The notes under the pieces were generated by a model that saw only the letters and a program-made list of their open reading frames with translations, was not told where the DNA came from and did no database searches. A stretch of 64,000 nucleotides of DNA from Orychophragmus violaceus (Eukaryota; Streptophyta; Magnoliopsida; Brassicales; Brassicaceae), in assembly GCA_030180135.1 (NCBI GenBank), contig CM058236.1, forward strand, positions 1,054,001 to 1,118,000. Direction: 5' to 3'. The translations under genes and the position numbers were made by a program. How positions within the stretch are numbered: the first letter of the stretch is position 1; each line of letters starts with the position of its first letter. Shown in pieces: positions 19,850 to 31,579 of this stretch.

Positions 19850-22800
19850 TGTAATACCCTGTATCAAGAAATGGTCAGCGGGTAGCAGAAAAGTCAACAG
19901 GGGCATTTCTGTAATTTCCAGAAGGTGAGGGGCATTTTGGTAAATTTACCAAAACACGAGCCGGAAGCTAAGACGGGCCAAATGTTATTCTTTTTAAGTA
20001 AAGAAAACATTTAGAAGATCAGGAATGGTGGAAACGGAGATTAAACTAGTTTTTCGGGTTATCGGGAATGGAAACCGATAAAACCGACAAAACTTGTAAA
20101 ATCCATAACAGGAGCTGCGGGTGTCCGTTTGAAGTAATTCAAATTGCTAAATTCATATAAGAGCATCAGAAATCTGAAAAGGAGGATTGGTGGATTTATA
20201 GAAGCAGCTAAAGAGTTTTTAAAATATTAAACATTAAACCGGTTTTTCCGAGAAACCGATACAATGTTCGGGCAAGCGAGAGGACCTTCTAAACTCCACC
20301 AAAAATTATGAAATTTGGACCACAGCCTCTTGAGAAGATGTAGAAGCCACGGTTAAAAGGATTCAGCAAGATTCAATGCCTAGATTAAGTTATAAATTTT
20401 ATATCATTAATGGGTGATTAATGACTAAAACTCCAAAATAAATTCATGGGAGCTTGGGATTGGTTTAGGGATGATTGGAACTGATATCTGAAGTCATTAT
20501 GGACCTAATTCAAGCCCAGTTACAAGTTGAGCCACGAAATGAAGCAAGAAGAGGCAAAAGGAGGCCTTGTGGGTAAGATACATTGAATCTACAAAACATT
20601 TTGTGGACCAAGCCCAATGGGCATTTTCTTGGACTTCATGAGGATAAGAAAAAAGATAAGAAGGAGTGTTTTTGGCCAACAGCTGGCCTAGGGTCGTGGC
20701 ATAAGAGGAGAGTGGAGAGGAGACAAGTGGAGGGTGGAGATTAACTCCCTTTAGCTAAAAAAAGGACCTCTCCCCCTCCCATTTTCTTCACAACAAAAAC
20801 TCACAAGAGAAAAGAAGAGGGAGAGGAGAGAAAGAAGAGAGAAGGAAGAGAAGAAGAAGAGAGGAGGAGGCGCAAAGGAGAAGGAGGAGAAGGAGAAGAG
20901 GAAGCCGGAGAAGAAGAAGAAGAAGGAGGAGGAGGAAGAAGAAGAAGACCGGAGGAAGAGGAAGAGAGAGAGAAAGAGGAGAGAGAAAGTAGAGAGAGAA
21001 AGAAGAAAGAGAAAGTAGAGAGAGAAAGAAGAAAGAGAAAGTGGAGAAGAGAGAGAGCCGGAAGAGAGAGAACTGGAGGAAAGAGAAAGAGAACCGGAGG
21101 AGAGAGAGAAGAGATTAGTCCGGAGGCTCAGTCGGAATCACGAAGGTCAACGGTATGGTCAAGTACGGGTCAAGGTCGGGTCAAAGAGACGGAGGTTCGG
21201 GGAAGGTTCGGATTAGCGTTGGGTTCGTACCGGGTCTCGTTGTTCCGCTAGTCCGTCAATCCGTCCGTCCGTCGTCATAATAACAATGTGAGTCGGCTCA
21301 AACACCGTAGATGAAGCATATAGAACGGGAAATGAGAAACCATAGAATTAAGTAATTGCATACCCGAGTTGAGACTAATTGGTGTTTGATGACTGAAGTG
21401 ACGGAATATCGGTAAATTGGTTAGGGTTCAAGACGCATGCTAAGAGTATAACATTAAACGGACTAAACCCGTTGTGTGCTGTTAGGTTGCTAGTAATGTT
21501 GATTGTTGCATGCATATAGTCGTGGCATGATAGGGCCGTATATGCATATATACGTATGTAAAGAACGATATTGAATGAATCTAAGTACGGGAATTAAGAC
21601 GGTGTTAAAAGATGGAATTAAACCTAACCAATGTATGGTGTATGAATCGATATCAGGGTTGAGTTGGAGGTTAAAGAAAAGTAAATGAATTAAGTAATGG
21701 AAAGATGAGACGCCGGGGAGTTTAGTAAGTTGCTAGCTCTAAACCGACGGATCGGGAATTTAATAAAAGAGATTCAGGAAAGGTTAAGAAAAGGGGATGT
21801 GATATGATTGGTGTGCCGTCTACGGATTAGCAATCCGCTAATCCCAGGTAGCGGACTTGAATGGGTTAAAAGTGAACGTTAATGAGATATGGGCCGTCTA
21901 CGGGTTAGCAATCCGCTAATCCATGGTAGCGGACGTGAATTGGTTAAAAGACACTGGAAACCCTAATAGGCCTGGTTGTGTGATGATTGTGTGGTTGTGT
22001 TGTTGTTGTTGAGATTTTTGTGCAGGCCTATTAGATCGTCTCGGTGTTGGGCCGAGCGATCCGTGTTGTTACTTAACTTGGTCACGGGACCGGTTAAGTC
22101 GTGGTTGCTGACTCGGTGTGGTGCCGAGACAGAGCGGTGGCGTTGGTGTGTGTGTGCGTGTGTAGACTTGCGGGATGTGGTGATGAGATTGTTGTTGGGA
22201 ATTGATTGAGTACGATTACTAGAGTCCGAGCGAGTCTGCGTGTTTACATTTATGCACTAGGACTCTAGGGTGCGTTAGATCCCGCAAGTCTAGGTGTTTG
22301 GTTACGTTCCGGTACTTCCGACCCGATTGGATCCTCGGGTAGTTACCTGATCGGACACGTGCCTTCGGGCAGTGGGGCTGGTTATGGTGTTAACCTACTG
22401 GGTGACACCGGTAGGTGTGTGATTCGGAGAATACGGGGTCATGTCCTAGGGCCGAATCGCATGGAAACTCGGCTTGCCGGGGGTAACCGGAGTCACTGCG
22501 TATCGATGGGCTGAGAACAGTGTCCTAGCCGTTGGACTTCGTGTTGACGTCTAGGAGTCGTGGGGTTAGTTACCATGTTGGTGACAATGAGAACCCGTGG
22601 AAGTTACCGAGATCGTAGGGGCCCAGTGTTGTATTCGTCTTGTTGGTGTTGTGCGATAGATAGATCGAGTTTCAATCGAGAGCATGTGCCGCAGTGTTCT
22701 CGATTCCCTTGGTTATTTATGGGATTGGTGATGGTATTGTTATTTCATTGATGGTGTGTTGTGGGTGCGACACGACGTGGTAGTGCGTGATCGACCGTTT

Positions 22801-23411
22801 ATTATATGGATTGTTGTTTTGGGATTTTGGGGACGGGAATTTATAGATGCTAGATAGACTAGCAGCCGTAGTGGGGAACCGTCTCGCTGGGTGATCTTTG
22901 ATCGCTCATTAGACTCTTTTTGTGGTTTTCAGGTTTAGCAGCGGCGGACGTGGGAGATCCTCGGTGTAGTCTCGGGATTGCTTGTGGCGGGATTTTGATT
23001 CGATGACTTTTGGAGTTTTATTCGGTTCGGCTTTTGGTACCATGTAGTACCATTTTGTGTGGCCACACGATGATGTTTTTAGTAATGAAAATTGTTTTGT
23101 AAAAATTGTTAAACGTTGTACGTAACGTTGATTACTCAGAAATGAATGAGCTTTCCTGATATTGTGTTTAGTCCGAACCGACACAACTCACGGAAATGGT
23201 ACAAGTTGAAAAGCTTTGTATCATGGAAGTGAGGATAGCGGGGTCAAAGACGGGTTAGTGCGAGCCTCTGTCTCAAACCGATCTGTCTCTGGCTTTGTCT
23301 TGTGACAACTCTTTTCTGTTTGAATTGCTCGGGTTCGACTTGGTCATGTTCTTGTTTGATTGTTGACCGGTCAGCTCGATGGTCAGCGGATAATGGGAAG
23401 GGGGCGTTACA
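19850..23411 (+). repeat. A element 3' LTR
   Basis: 3562-bp LTR closely matching 5952-9514, with the same hairpins (21834-21854, 21902-21922, 22034-22061) and GA tract, but a mutated TATA near 20753. The exact TSD ACCCT follows. Confidence 0.93.
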
Positions 23412-24519
23412 ACCCTACTGGATATAGATCCTATTTCCGGTTTTAATCAGAAAGGTAGAGAAGTAGAAGATTTTTCCGACCAAACCGTCCAATACGAAAG
23501 CCAGAGACTGTATGTTTGTAGTGACCATACCTTGTTTGCAGATTTATGTCTGTTTGTAAACAAACCCGCAACCCTTTGTTATGGATTTACTTTCTTTGTT
23601 CCAGATTTAATAAATATATAACAAGCTGAAAACTTATGAAAAATTACTGGTAGCATCTAGTGTTACATATTTTTATATGTGATGTAGATTTATTATCTAA
23701 TTTTGCAGATTTTATTTATTTTGCTGACGTGTCATTTCATGTAGTTACAGATTTTTGAGTCCATGCAGATTTATTTTCTAGTTATATAAATCAGGAGATT
23801 AGTTTTTCCCATTTTTTATATTAAATTAAATTTATTAATTAGTGTTTTAGCATTGTTTGTTACAGATTTATCAGGGATATTGAGAATTTTTCTCTTTGTT
23901 GCACATTTGTTATGTGTGTATGATTTAAGATAATGTTGCAGATTTTTAAGTGAAAAATTGTATAGGTTTGAAAATTCAAAATTTTTGTTGCCATATTTTC
24001 TGTGATTTTTGGAGATATTTTAGGAAACTAAATATTTTTCCATAAAAATCAAAATATTTCCTTGAAATAATTTAGATAACTGCCCATGTCGGTTTATGTT
24101 ACCTTCTACGCCGCCCCTCATCAACTAGAACAAATAAAACATCTTCATCTTCTTCATCTTATTAACTATAAACATGGTAAAAGTGATTCTTATTTCTGGA
24201 GATTAGAAGTTCGCAGATAACAAATGTTTGCTTTTTCCTGATGACATTAGGAAATAGAGAAGGTAATGTTGACGATAACACATGTTTCAACACATTCAAC
24301 GAAACAATTTATGAGAAGTTTGGAGTTACCATTTATGAGGAGTTTGGAGTTACTATTATGAGGAGTTTGGGATTAATATTTTGATGTTTGATACTTCTAA
24401 TTGACATATACACATAGTAGAATGTGACACATTAATTTATTTGTTTCAACAGATTCAAAATCTTAGTGTTGCATAATTCTTCAAAAATGTGTTATATGAC
24501 TGAACAAATGCACATATTA

Positions 24520-24710
24520 TGCAATAAGACAAAATAAATCTGCTATAAGGCAAAATAAATCCACAATACTTTCAAATAAATTCGCAAAACATAAACTAAT
24601 AAATCCGCAACACATAGACAAATAAATCTTCAATACGTAGACAAATAAATCCACAACACTATCAAATAAATCTGCAACAAAAAGATAATAAATCTGCAAC
24701 AAATAGACAG
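24520..24710. repeat. Degenerate short tandem repeat (AAATAAATCTGCAAC)
   Basis: About eight imperfect units of roughly 20-23 bases built on AAATAAATCYGCAACAC. Inverted copies (GCAGATTTATT) are scattered at 23530-23960. Confidence 0.7.
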
Positions 24711-24729
24711 TGTTACTGCCATTTCTCCA

Positions 24730-24998
24730 CCAAGTCCTTGGATTCCTTCAACCCTAAATCCATAAGCGATCTCACTGCTCTAATCAGTTTTATCTTCGAC
24801 TCCGATTATATGCTTACAGCAACACACTGAACAACGTCTTCGTTTCCGCCTTCTTCTCTTACCCCTTTCCGGCGGCAGAAACTCCGGAATTTCCAGCTCC
24901 AGATCCCGGGAATGCCATCCACGATATCATCGCCACCATCACATGCATCTTGCCGACATTCATATTTTGCTTAAGGAGCTTTTCTGTAGCTGCGTAAT
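24730..24998 (+). pseudogene. Possible captured coding fragment
   Basis: A GC-richer stretch in AT-rich surroundings. One frame reads SLDSFNPKSISDLTALISF and then stops. After a one-frame shift it reads NNVFVSAFFSYPFPAAETPE and continues, ending at a TAA after SFSVAA. Codon-like composition and the continuous sense on both sides of one frameshift suggest an exon piece captured by a transposon. I do not recognise the protein, and chance openness is possible. Confidence 0.35.
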
Positions 24999-25988
24999 GA
25001 TAGTAATATAAGAAATTAATACTTTTTGCATCATATGTTCATTTCGAACTGTATTAGCAATGAACAATGGGTGTCAAAGAGAATAATCCATGTGAGGCCC
25101 ATCCACATTCCCACTATTAAAAAATTTTAGACTCACCGATCGTGGTAACAAAATATCCTATAATGTGATTTGGTGATAGATACAATCAAATCTATCATAT
25201 CACTTTGATAAGAGCATCGAGACACATAAAACCCACAAATCAGAGAAGCAAAATTGAATCAAACAGACCGAAGAAGCGAATCAGAAATTATCAAATGGCA
25301 ATGTATTTCCTTGAAGAAAAATGTTTTGAAAGAATTAGGTGAATCAAGCAGAGAAGATCGTATACCTGTTTAAATTTGGAGAAGAAACGTGAAGCGTATG
25401 CCATTTTGAATCAAATTGAATCTCTCTAGACTTTTCAAAATTAGGGTTAATTGTTAGTAGGCTGGTTAATTATTTGGTTAATTAATTTTTAAATGTTTAT
25501 AGTTAATAAACAATTATATTAAAAATGATAAATGTTAATGAAGGACAGCACAATCTTTTTAATCACATATGAATGCTATTCCTGTAAAAATTATTCCGGA
25601 ATGCTACTCTAGTAAGTAAACCTAAAATTTGTGCTACTACAAGTATTTTTCACTTTTTAAAAAGAAATGCACTCTTTGTTTCATATAATTATCATTCTAT
25701 AACACATATTAAAAAATCGATTAACTTTTTTATTTTACCTTTTATTAAAACATTATATCATTTTTTCTTTCTAGTTAATGCACTAAAGCACTAAGATTAA
25801 AACAATATTTTTAATTCAAATATTTACATGTAAATATGAAATGATATTATTTAAAAACAATAATTAATTTTTAAAGTAATAGTCTTTGTAAAACAGAGTG
25901 AGTATATTACTAATATTTGATGCTCACCAGTGGTCGAGTCACCTATCTTTACATTTATGATTCAAGTTATTTTCAAACACACGATATG

Positions 25989-27759
25989 TGTAACATACCC
26001 ATACCAGCCCACCAAAATTTTTTTGAGAAAAGAAGAGAAAGCCCAGTAGCCAAGCCCAAAAGCCCATTTCCTTTTCTAAAACCATAGGGTTTTCCCAGAG
26101 CCTTCCCTATAAATGTGCCTCCTTTTCAACAGAAAACCCATTCTTCTTCTTTTCGGCGATGCTCTGTCGAAATTTGGAGACGTTCGAAGCAGCAGGAAGC
26201 TCTATTCACGTTTCTCTCTCTTCCAATCTCACCAGGTAAGATCCGGGAACTAGATCTGAGCTTTCAAACCCAAAAACATTTTCATCATTTCATAACTTTC
26301 AAAATACCAAAAATCCCGAGAATACGAGCACACCACCGTGACCGTCGCGACGAGACGAAGCCGGAGCCGCCGAGCTGACCACGACGCTAGACCGCACGCG
26401 CCGCCACTCGCTGGGGAGTCACAGGCGCGTGAGATCCACGCGTGTCAGAGGAGCCACGCGCCAGAGCCCACGCGCCGACCGCCGGAGCCGCCCGCCGCCG
26501 TCACGCGCCACCGCCGCCGACCGGAGCCGCCGTCCGTCGCCGGATATTGGCCGGAGCGCCGCCGCCCGCCGCCGCCAGAGCCGCCGTTGACCGCCGCCGT
26601 CGCCGCCGTTGACCGCCGCCGTAGTTGACCGTTGACCGCCGTTCCGGTTAGCCGGTTTGGTCCGGTTCAATTTGATTCCGGTTTATTCTTTCCAATTTCA
26701 ATTTCTTAATTCCGGTTTAGTTGGTCCAATTAGGATTTCCGGTTTATTTCCAATTTCAATCAATTCCCTGGTTTAGTTGGTTAGGATCCGGTTTAGGCAA
26801 TTGGGCCAGTTATGGATTGGGCCTGGTTCAGTCTGGGTTTGGGTATGGGTTTGGGTTGACCGGGTCAACCGGTTGACTTTGACCAGACCGTTGACTTTTA
26901 GTCAACCAAACTTCGGTAGGCCATAACTTGACCGTCATAAACCCGATTCGAGCGAAAATAAAGCCTATCTCACTTGAATTCTCGTCCTCTTTTCAGATCT
27001 GATGTCCGTTCGGGCTAATGGGGCTTCTAAATTACCGTTTGCCCTCTTCTTTGGCTAAGGTGAGGAAAACTATCGTTTATCTCCCTTACTCTATCTCAAT
27101 TCCGGACGATAGTCCTCTGTTAATAGTGTCTTTCCTATGTAGCGTAGGGATAGTAAGACGTCTGATGTGATTGATTGTTGAACGTAGAACTGCTAGGTTA
27201 TCGCTGAGCCCAAAAATGTTGTTTGTGTGTGATGGATATGATTGGTAGTTGTGGTAAGGCCCCCGAAAGGATGTTGTGTGGCGGGATGCATACGGGGTGC
27301 GTGTCCCTTGAGAAGGCGTCGGGGGTCTGACGAACCCCCAAAAGGAAAAGAAGGATTGTTTGGGCCTACGGGTCGAAGGAAGGGGTCTACGAGTGTGAAA
27401 GCACGAGTGGATGTAGTTTGCGTGGTGAAAGCCTTCGGGCCTGTTTGCAAGGTGTTATTAGCTTAGGACTTGTGATTCGTAGTTGTGTAGTGTAAGCGGG
27501 ATCGCGGGCTCCTTAAGCCCGACCTCACTGGGTAATTGTGTTTGAAACAATTACTCAAGCCTCTTTCCTTTCCTGTCCCCATTTTCTTGCAGGTCCGGAT
27601 GCGGGATCGATACAGTCGAGTGACGTCATTGGTGATTTTGAATACGAAGGAGGCGCCTGGGACCTGGGACAAGTTGAGTTGGCATCCCGGTTGGACCGAG
27701 TCCGGTTCAACGGGCGTCCTAATGCCGCGTCTCCGGTTCGCCGGGAGACGGGTGTTACA
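25989..27759 (+). repeat. C element 5' LTR
   Basis: 1771-bp LTR. A TATAAAT box is at 26108-26114. A GC-rich CCGCCG stretch (26330-26640) gives spurious Arg/Pro-rich frames. Next is a run of TTGAC/GTCAA motifs (26860-26910), then a GTGAGG donor-like site after CTAAG (about 27058) and a TTTTCTTGCAG acceptor-like site (about 27583-27593). Confidence 0.9.
26108..26114 (+). promoter_or_regulatory. TATA box of C 5' LTR
   Basis: TATAAAT in CCTTCCCTATAAATGTGCC. The other outer LTR has the same site at 58009-58015. Confidence 0.6.
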
Positions 27760-28040
27760 ATTTGGTATCAGAGCTAGGTTAAGGTCTCCCAGTCCTATCC
27801 TGGGAGATAAGCTTTCGTTGTTTACCCCCAAAACCTGTTTTCAATCTTTTCAAAAACGTTTGCGAAAATTTATAAAAATGGATACTTTGCGAAATCTTTC
27901 AAACACCAATATATCACTGATTATCTCCTGTTGTGACCTCTTATAGTTTCGTTTTATGCAGGATGTCCACCGATTCTAACTCTGATTCTGGGTCTGAGTG
28001 GGCTCCTAGCCCTACCAGTGTTCTACGCACACGTGTCGTG
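27760..28040 (+). pseudogene. C copy 1: PBS, leader and first 26 codons of gag-like ORF
   Basis: PBS TGGTATCAGAGC at 27763-27774. The leader ends at an ATG at 27963, which opens a Ser/Asp-rich N-terminus (MSTDSNSDSGSEWAPS). A-prime inserted after 28040, duplicating TCGTG. The frame resumes at 38267. Copy 2 (49199) has the same start, which supports this ATG over later in-frame starts. Confidence 0.8.
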
Positions 28041-31000
28041 TGTAATACCCTGTATTCAAAATACGGTCAACGGGCAGAAGAAAAGTCAACAGGGGTAAAA
28101 TTGTAATTTTTCCAAACCTAGGGGTAAAATCGTAATGTTACCAAAGTTCGAGACAGAAGCCGAGACGGGCCAAATGTTCTTGTTTTGATACTATAAAGAA
28201 CATTTACACGACTATAATTGGAAGAAACGGAGCAGAAACGGGTTTTTCGGCTTATCGGAGTGAAAACCGAGAAAACCGGGAAAACTTCGGAAATTCATAA
28301 CCGGAGCTAGGAAACTCCAAATGAAGTTATTCAAGTTGCTAAATTCATCTAAAATCAGGGAGAATCAGATTTTGGAGGTGTCTCACCACCAGGTCGCCAG
28401 CCTTCCCTCTTGAGGTGTCAAGCCCAAACTTGAAGATGGTTTTTGTTGAATACACCAAAAACACTTAACCAAATTCATTTTCCCTTCTCCCTCTCTCTCT
28501 CTAGCCTCACCCACAACCAGAGCTCTCTATTCTCTCTATATTCCTGCAAGAAAGTCAGAAAAATCCTTTGAATCTTCATCCAAAACTCAAGAACATGTAA
28601 GGTGTTCTTAAGTGTTCTTAAAACCTTCTAGCATCAAAAACATCATAACTCTTTCAATATAAACCCTAATCCACTTCTGCAAAGTCTGGTGGACTCCTCT
28701 CTCCCTCCTCTACAACCGCCATCCATCCAACCAGGACCGCCGTCGCCGGAGCTTGCCGGAAAGTGGCCGGAAAGCTGCCGCGGTTAGGGTTTGGGTGTAT
28801 CTCTCTCATCCTGCATCAGATCTGGGCTATTTGAAGCTCTAGATGCGTATATCTCCTCTTTCCGATCAGTTTGATAGGTAGATCGTCACCTGAGTCGCCG
28901 GAAAAAGGGGTGAACCGGCCGGTCAACGCCGGACCACAGCCGGTCAACGCCGGAAAAGTTGCCGGAGAAGCCCCATCGCCGCCGTGTCTTCAGCCGGTTC
29001 TTCAAGGGGTTGATTCAGCTTGGTTTGGTTCAAGAATTGGGTTGGTTTAGGCTTGGTCAAGCCTTGGTCAACGGTTGGTTAAACCGGTCAACGATTTGAC
29101 CTAAACCGGTTTAACCTAACCGGTTCGATTTAGACCGGTTCAGTTGGTTTGGTTCGATTGAGGTGGTTCAGTTGGTTCAAATTGGGTCAACCGGTTCAAG
29201 ATTGGTCAAGGTCAAAGTTAACGGTCAACGGTCAAAGTCAACGGTCAACCGGGGTCAAAGTCAACGCCGGTCAACGTCGTGGTCAACGCCGGTCAATGCT
29301 TTGACTCCGGCCAGATTATGATTTGCGGTTTGTGTACGGGTGTTCGGGAAGCTTCGGAGTTCGTATTCGGGTGTTCGGGAGGTTCGGGTTTAGTTCGGGG
29401 TCTCGGCAAGTCGTATCCGCATCCGTGCCGTTCATTCCGACCAATCACTGTGAGTCGGCTCAAACACCGTAGATGAAGCATATAGAACGGAAAATGAGAA
29501 ACCGTAGAGTTAGGGTTGCATACCCGGATGTGATTTGATTATGAATGAGACTTGAATTTGGTGATTAACGATAAACCTGTTAAGGGCTAAGACGCATGTT
29601 AGGATCGTGTGAATTAAATGGATTAAACCTGTTGTGTGCCGTTAGGTTGGTAGTAACGTTGATTGTTGCATGCATATAGGCGTGGCATGATAAGGCTGTA
29701 TATGCATATATACTTATGTAAAGAACGATAACGAATGGATCTAAGTATGGGAATTAAGACGATGTTAAAAGATGGAACTAAACCTAACAAACGTATAATG
29801 TATGAATCGATATCGGGTTTGAGTTGAATTACTTTAAAGGAAAGTAAATGAATTAAGTAAAGGAAAGATGAGACGTCGGGGAGTTTAGTAAGCTACTAAC
29901 TCTAAACCGACGGATCGGGGATGTGATAAAAGATACTTGGAAAAGTAAGAAAACGGGAAAGTGTGTGATTGGTGTGCCATCTACGGATTAGCAATCCGCT
30001 AATACAAGGTAGCGGACTTGAATGGGTTAAAAGTGGACGTTAATGAGATATGGGCCGTCTATGGATTAGCAATCCGCTAATCCAAGGTAGCGGACGTGAA
30101 TTGGTTAAAGGACTTTAGTAACCCTGAGAGGCCTGTGTGTGTGGTGATTGCTGTGGTTTTGTTGTTGTGTGGTTGTTGTGCTTTGTTGTGCAGGCCTTTT
30201 AGATTGTCTCGGTGTTGGGCCGAGCAATCCGTGTGGATACTTAACTTGGTCACGGGACCGGTTAAGTCGTGGTTGCTGCCTCAGTGTGGTGCCGAGTCAG
30301 AGTGGTGGTGTTCGTGTGTGTGGGTGTGTGTAGACTTGCGGGACGTGGTGTTGAGGGTGTTGTTGAGTAATGATTGAGTATGGTTACTAGAGTCCGAGCG
30401 AGTCTGTGTGATTACTTTTCTGCACTAGGACTCTAGGGTGCGTTAGATCCCGCAAGTCTAGGTGTTTGGATACGTTCCGGTACTTCCGACCCGATTGGAT
30501 CCTCGGGTAGTTACCTGATCGGACACGTGCCTTCGGGCAGTGGGGCTGGTTATGGTGTTAACCTACTGGGTGACGCCGGTAGGTGTGTGATTCGGAGAAT
30601 ACGGGGCCATGTCCTAGGGCCGAATCGCATGGAAACTTGGGTTGCCGGGGGTAACTTGAGTCACTGCGTATCGATGGGCTGAGAACAGTGTCCTAGCCGT
30701 TGGACTTCGTGTTGACGTCTAGGAGTCGTGGGGTTAGTTACCATGTTGGTGACAATGAGAACCCGTGGAAGTTACCGAGATCGTATGGGCCCTGGGTTGT
30801 GTTCGTATTATTGGTGTTGCGCGATAGATAGATCGAGTTCCAATCAAGAGCATGTGCTGCAGTGTTCTCGATTCCCTTGGTTACTCTTGTGTTGGTGACG
30901 GTGTTGGTATTTGGATACTTGTGTGTTGTGGGTTCGACACGACGTGGTAGTGCGTGATCGACCGTTTATTGTATTGATTGTTGTTTTGGGATTTTGGGGA

Positions 31001-31579
31001 CGGGAATTTGTAGATGCTAGATAGACTAGTAGCCGTAGTGGGGAGCCGTCTCGCTGGGTGATCTTAGATCGCTCATTAGACTCCTTTTTTGTTTTCAGGT
31101 TTAGCAGCGGCGGACGCGGGAGATCCTCGGTGTAGTCTCGGGATTGCTTGTGGTGGGATTTTGATTCGACGTTTTTGGGATTTTATTTCGGTTCGGCTTT
31201 TGGTACCATGTAGTACCATTTTGTGTGGCCACACGATGATTATTTTTAATAATGAAAATTGTTTTGTAAAGACTGTTAAACGTTGTACGTAACGTTTGAT
31301 TACTCAGAAATGAATATGTTTCCCTGATATTGTGTTTAGTCCGAACCGACACAACTCATGGAAATGGTACAAGTTGCAAAGCTTTGTATCATGGAAGTGA
31401 GGATAGCAGGGTCAAAGACGGGTTAGTGCGAGCCTTTGTCTTAAACCGATCTGTCTCTGGCTTCGTCTTGTGACAAACCTTTTCTGTTTGACTTGCTCGG
31501 GTTCGACTTGGTCATGTTCTTGTTTGATTGTTGACCGGTCAGCTCGACGGTCAGCGGATAATGGGAAAGGGGCGTTACA
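28041..31579 (+). repeat. A-prime 5' LTR
   Basis: 3539-bp LTR. The first roughly 340 bp match A. The middle (28380-29450) is specific to A-prime: a CT-rich stretch near 28480-28500 instead of A's GA tract, then a long run of GGTCAA/CCGGTTCA motifs (29040-29300). From GTGAGTCGGCTC (29450) it matches A again. Hairpins are at 29985-30005, 30063-30083 and 30202-30229. Confidence 0.93.
29040..29300 (+). promoter_or_regulatory. Dense GGTCAA / GTCAAC cluster in A-prime 5' LTR
   Basis: Well over a dozen GGTCAA or GTCAAC motifs in about 260 bp; TTGAC on the other strand is the WRKY W-box core. The cluster is repeated in the 3' LTR at about 35720-35985. Binding is inference. Confidence 0.5.

Larger units (their letters stand above)
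5952..23411 (+). mobile_element. LARD-type retrotransposon A (non-autonomous, 3.56-kb LTRs)
   Basis: Long direct repeats at 5952-9514 and 19850-23411 start TGTAATACCC and end GGGGGCGTTACA. The TSD ACCCT is exact at 5947-5951 and 23412-23416. A PBS (9521-9532) and a purine-rich tract (AAGTGGGGAAGAA, before 19850) are present. Removing nested copia B leaves about 10.2 kb, of which only about 3.1 kb is internal. That interior has a decayed zinc-knuckle ORF and no protease, RT, RNase H or integrase. Long LTRs around a short interior without pol define large retrotransposon derivatives (LARDs). The LTRs are nearly the same length (3563 and 3562 bp) and very similar by eye, so insertion is fairly recent. 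A sister copy, A-prime, is at 28041-38261. Confidence 0.93.
23412..25988. other. AT-rich interval with possible DNA transposon
   Basis: Not part of the flanking LTR elements as far as I can see; 23412-23637 might still belong to the G LTR. Imperfect inverted ends GAAAAATTACTGGTAGCA (23638) and, reversed, GAAAAATACTTGTAGTAGCA (ending 25650) suggest a roughly 2-kb DNA transposon. The left part repeats GCAGATTTAT on the plus strand. The middle (24520-24710) is a tandem array of the reverse complement. A small coding-like stretch is at 24730-24998. No transposase is visible and no TSD was confirmed. Confidence 0.35.

Noticed and set aside
26338..26628. Arg/Pro-rich ORFs in the C LTRs (also 58016-58561)
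   Set aside because: They come from CCGCCG-rich LTR leader sequence; both strands and several frames are open at once, typical of composition bias.
27536..27946. ORFs across the end of the C LTR and leader
   Set aside because: They cross the LTR/PBS boundary and overlap in two frames; the ATG at 27963 conserved in both copies is the better start.
31089..31292. Small ORFs repeated in each LARD LTR (e.g. also 37769-37972, 22560-22751)
   Set aside because: Short, differently truncated between copies, and in LTR sequence with RNA hairpins; no codon-level conservation noticed.
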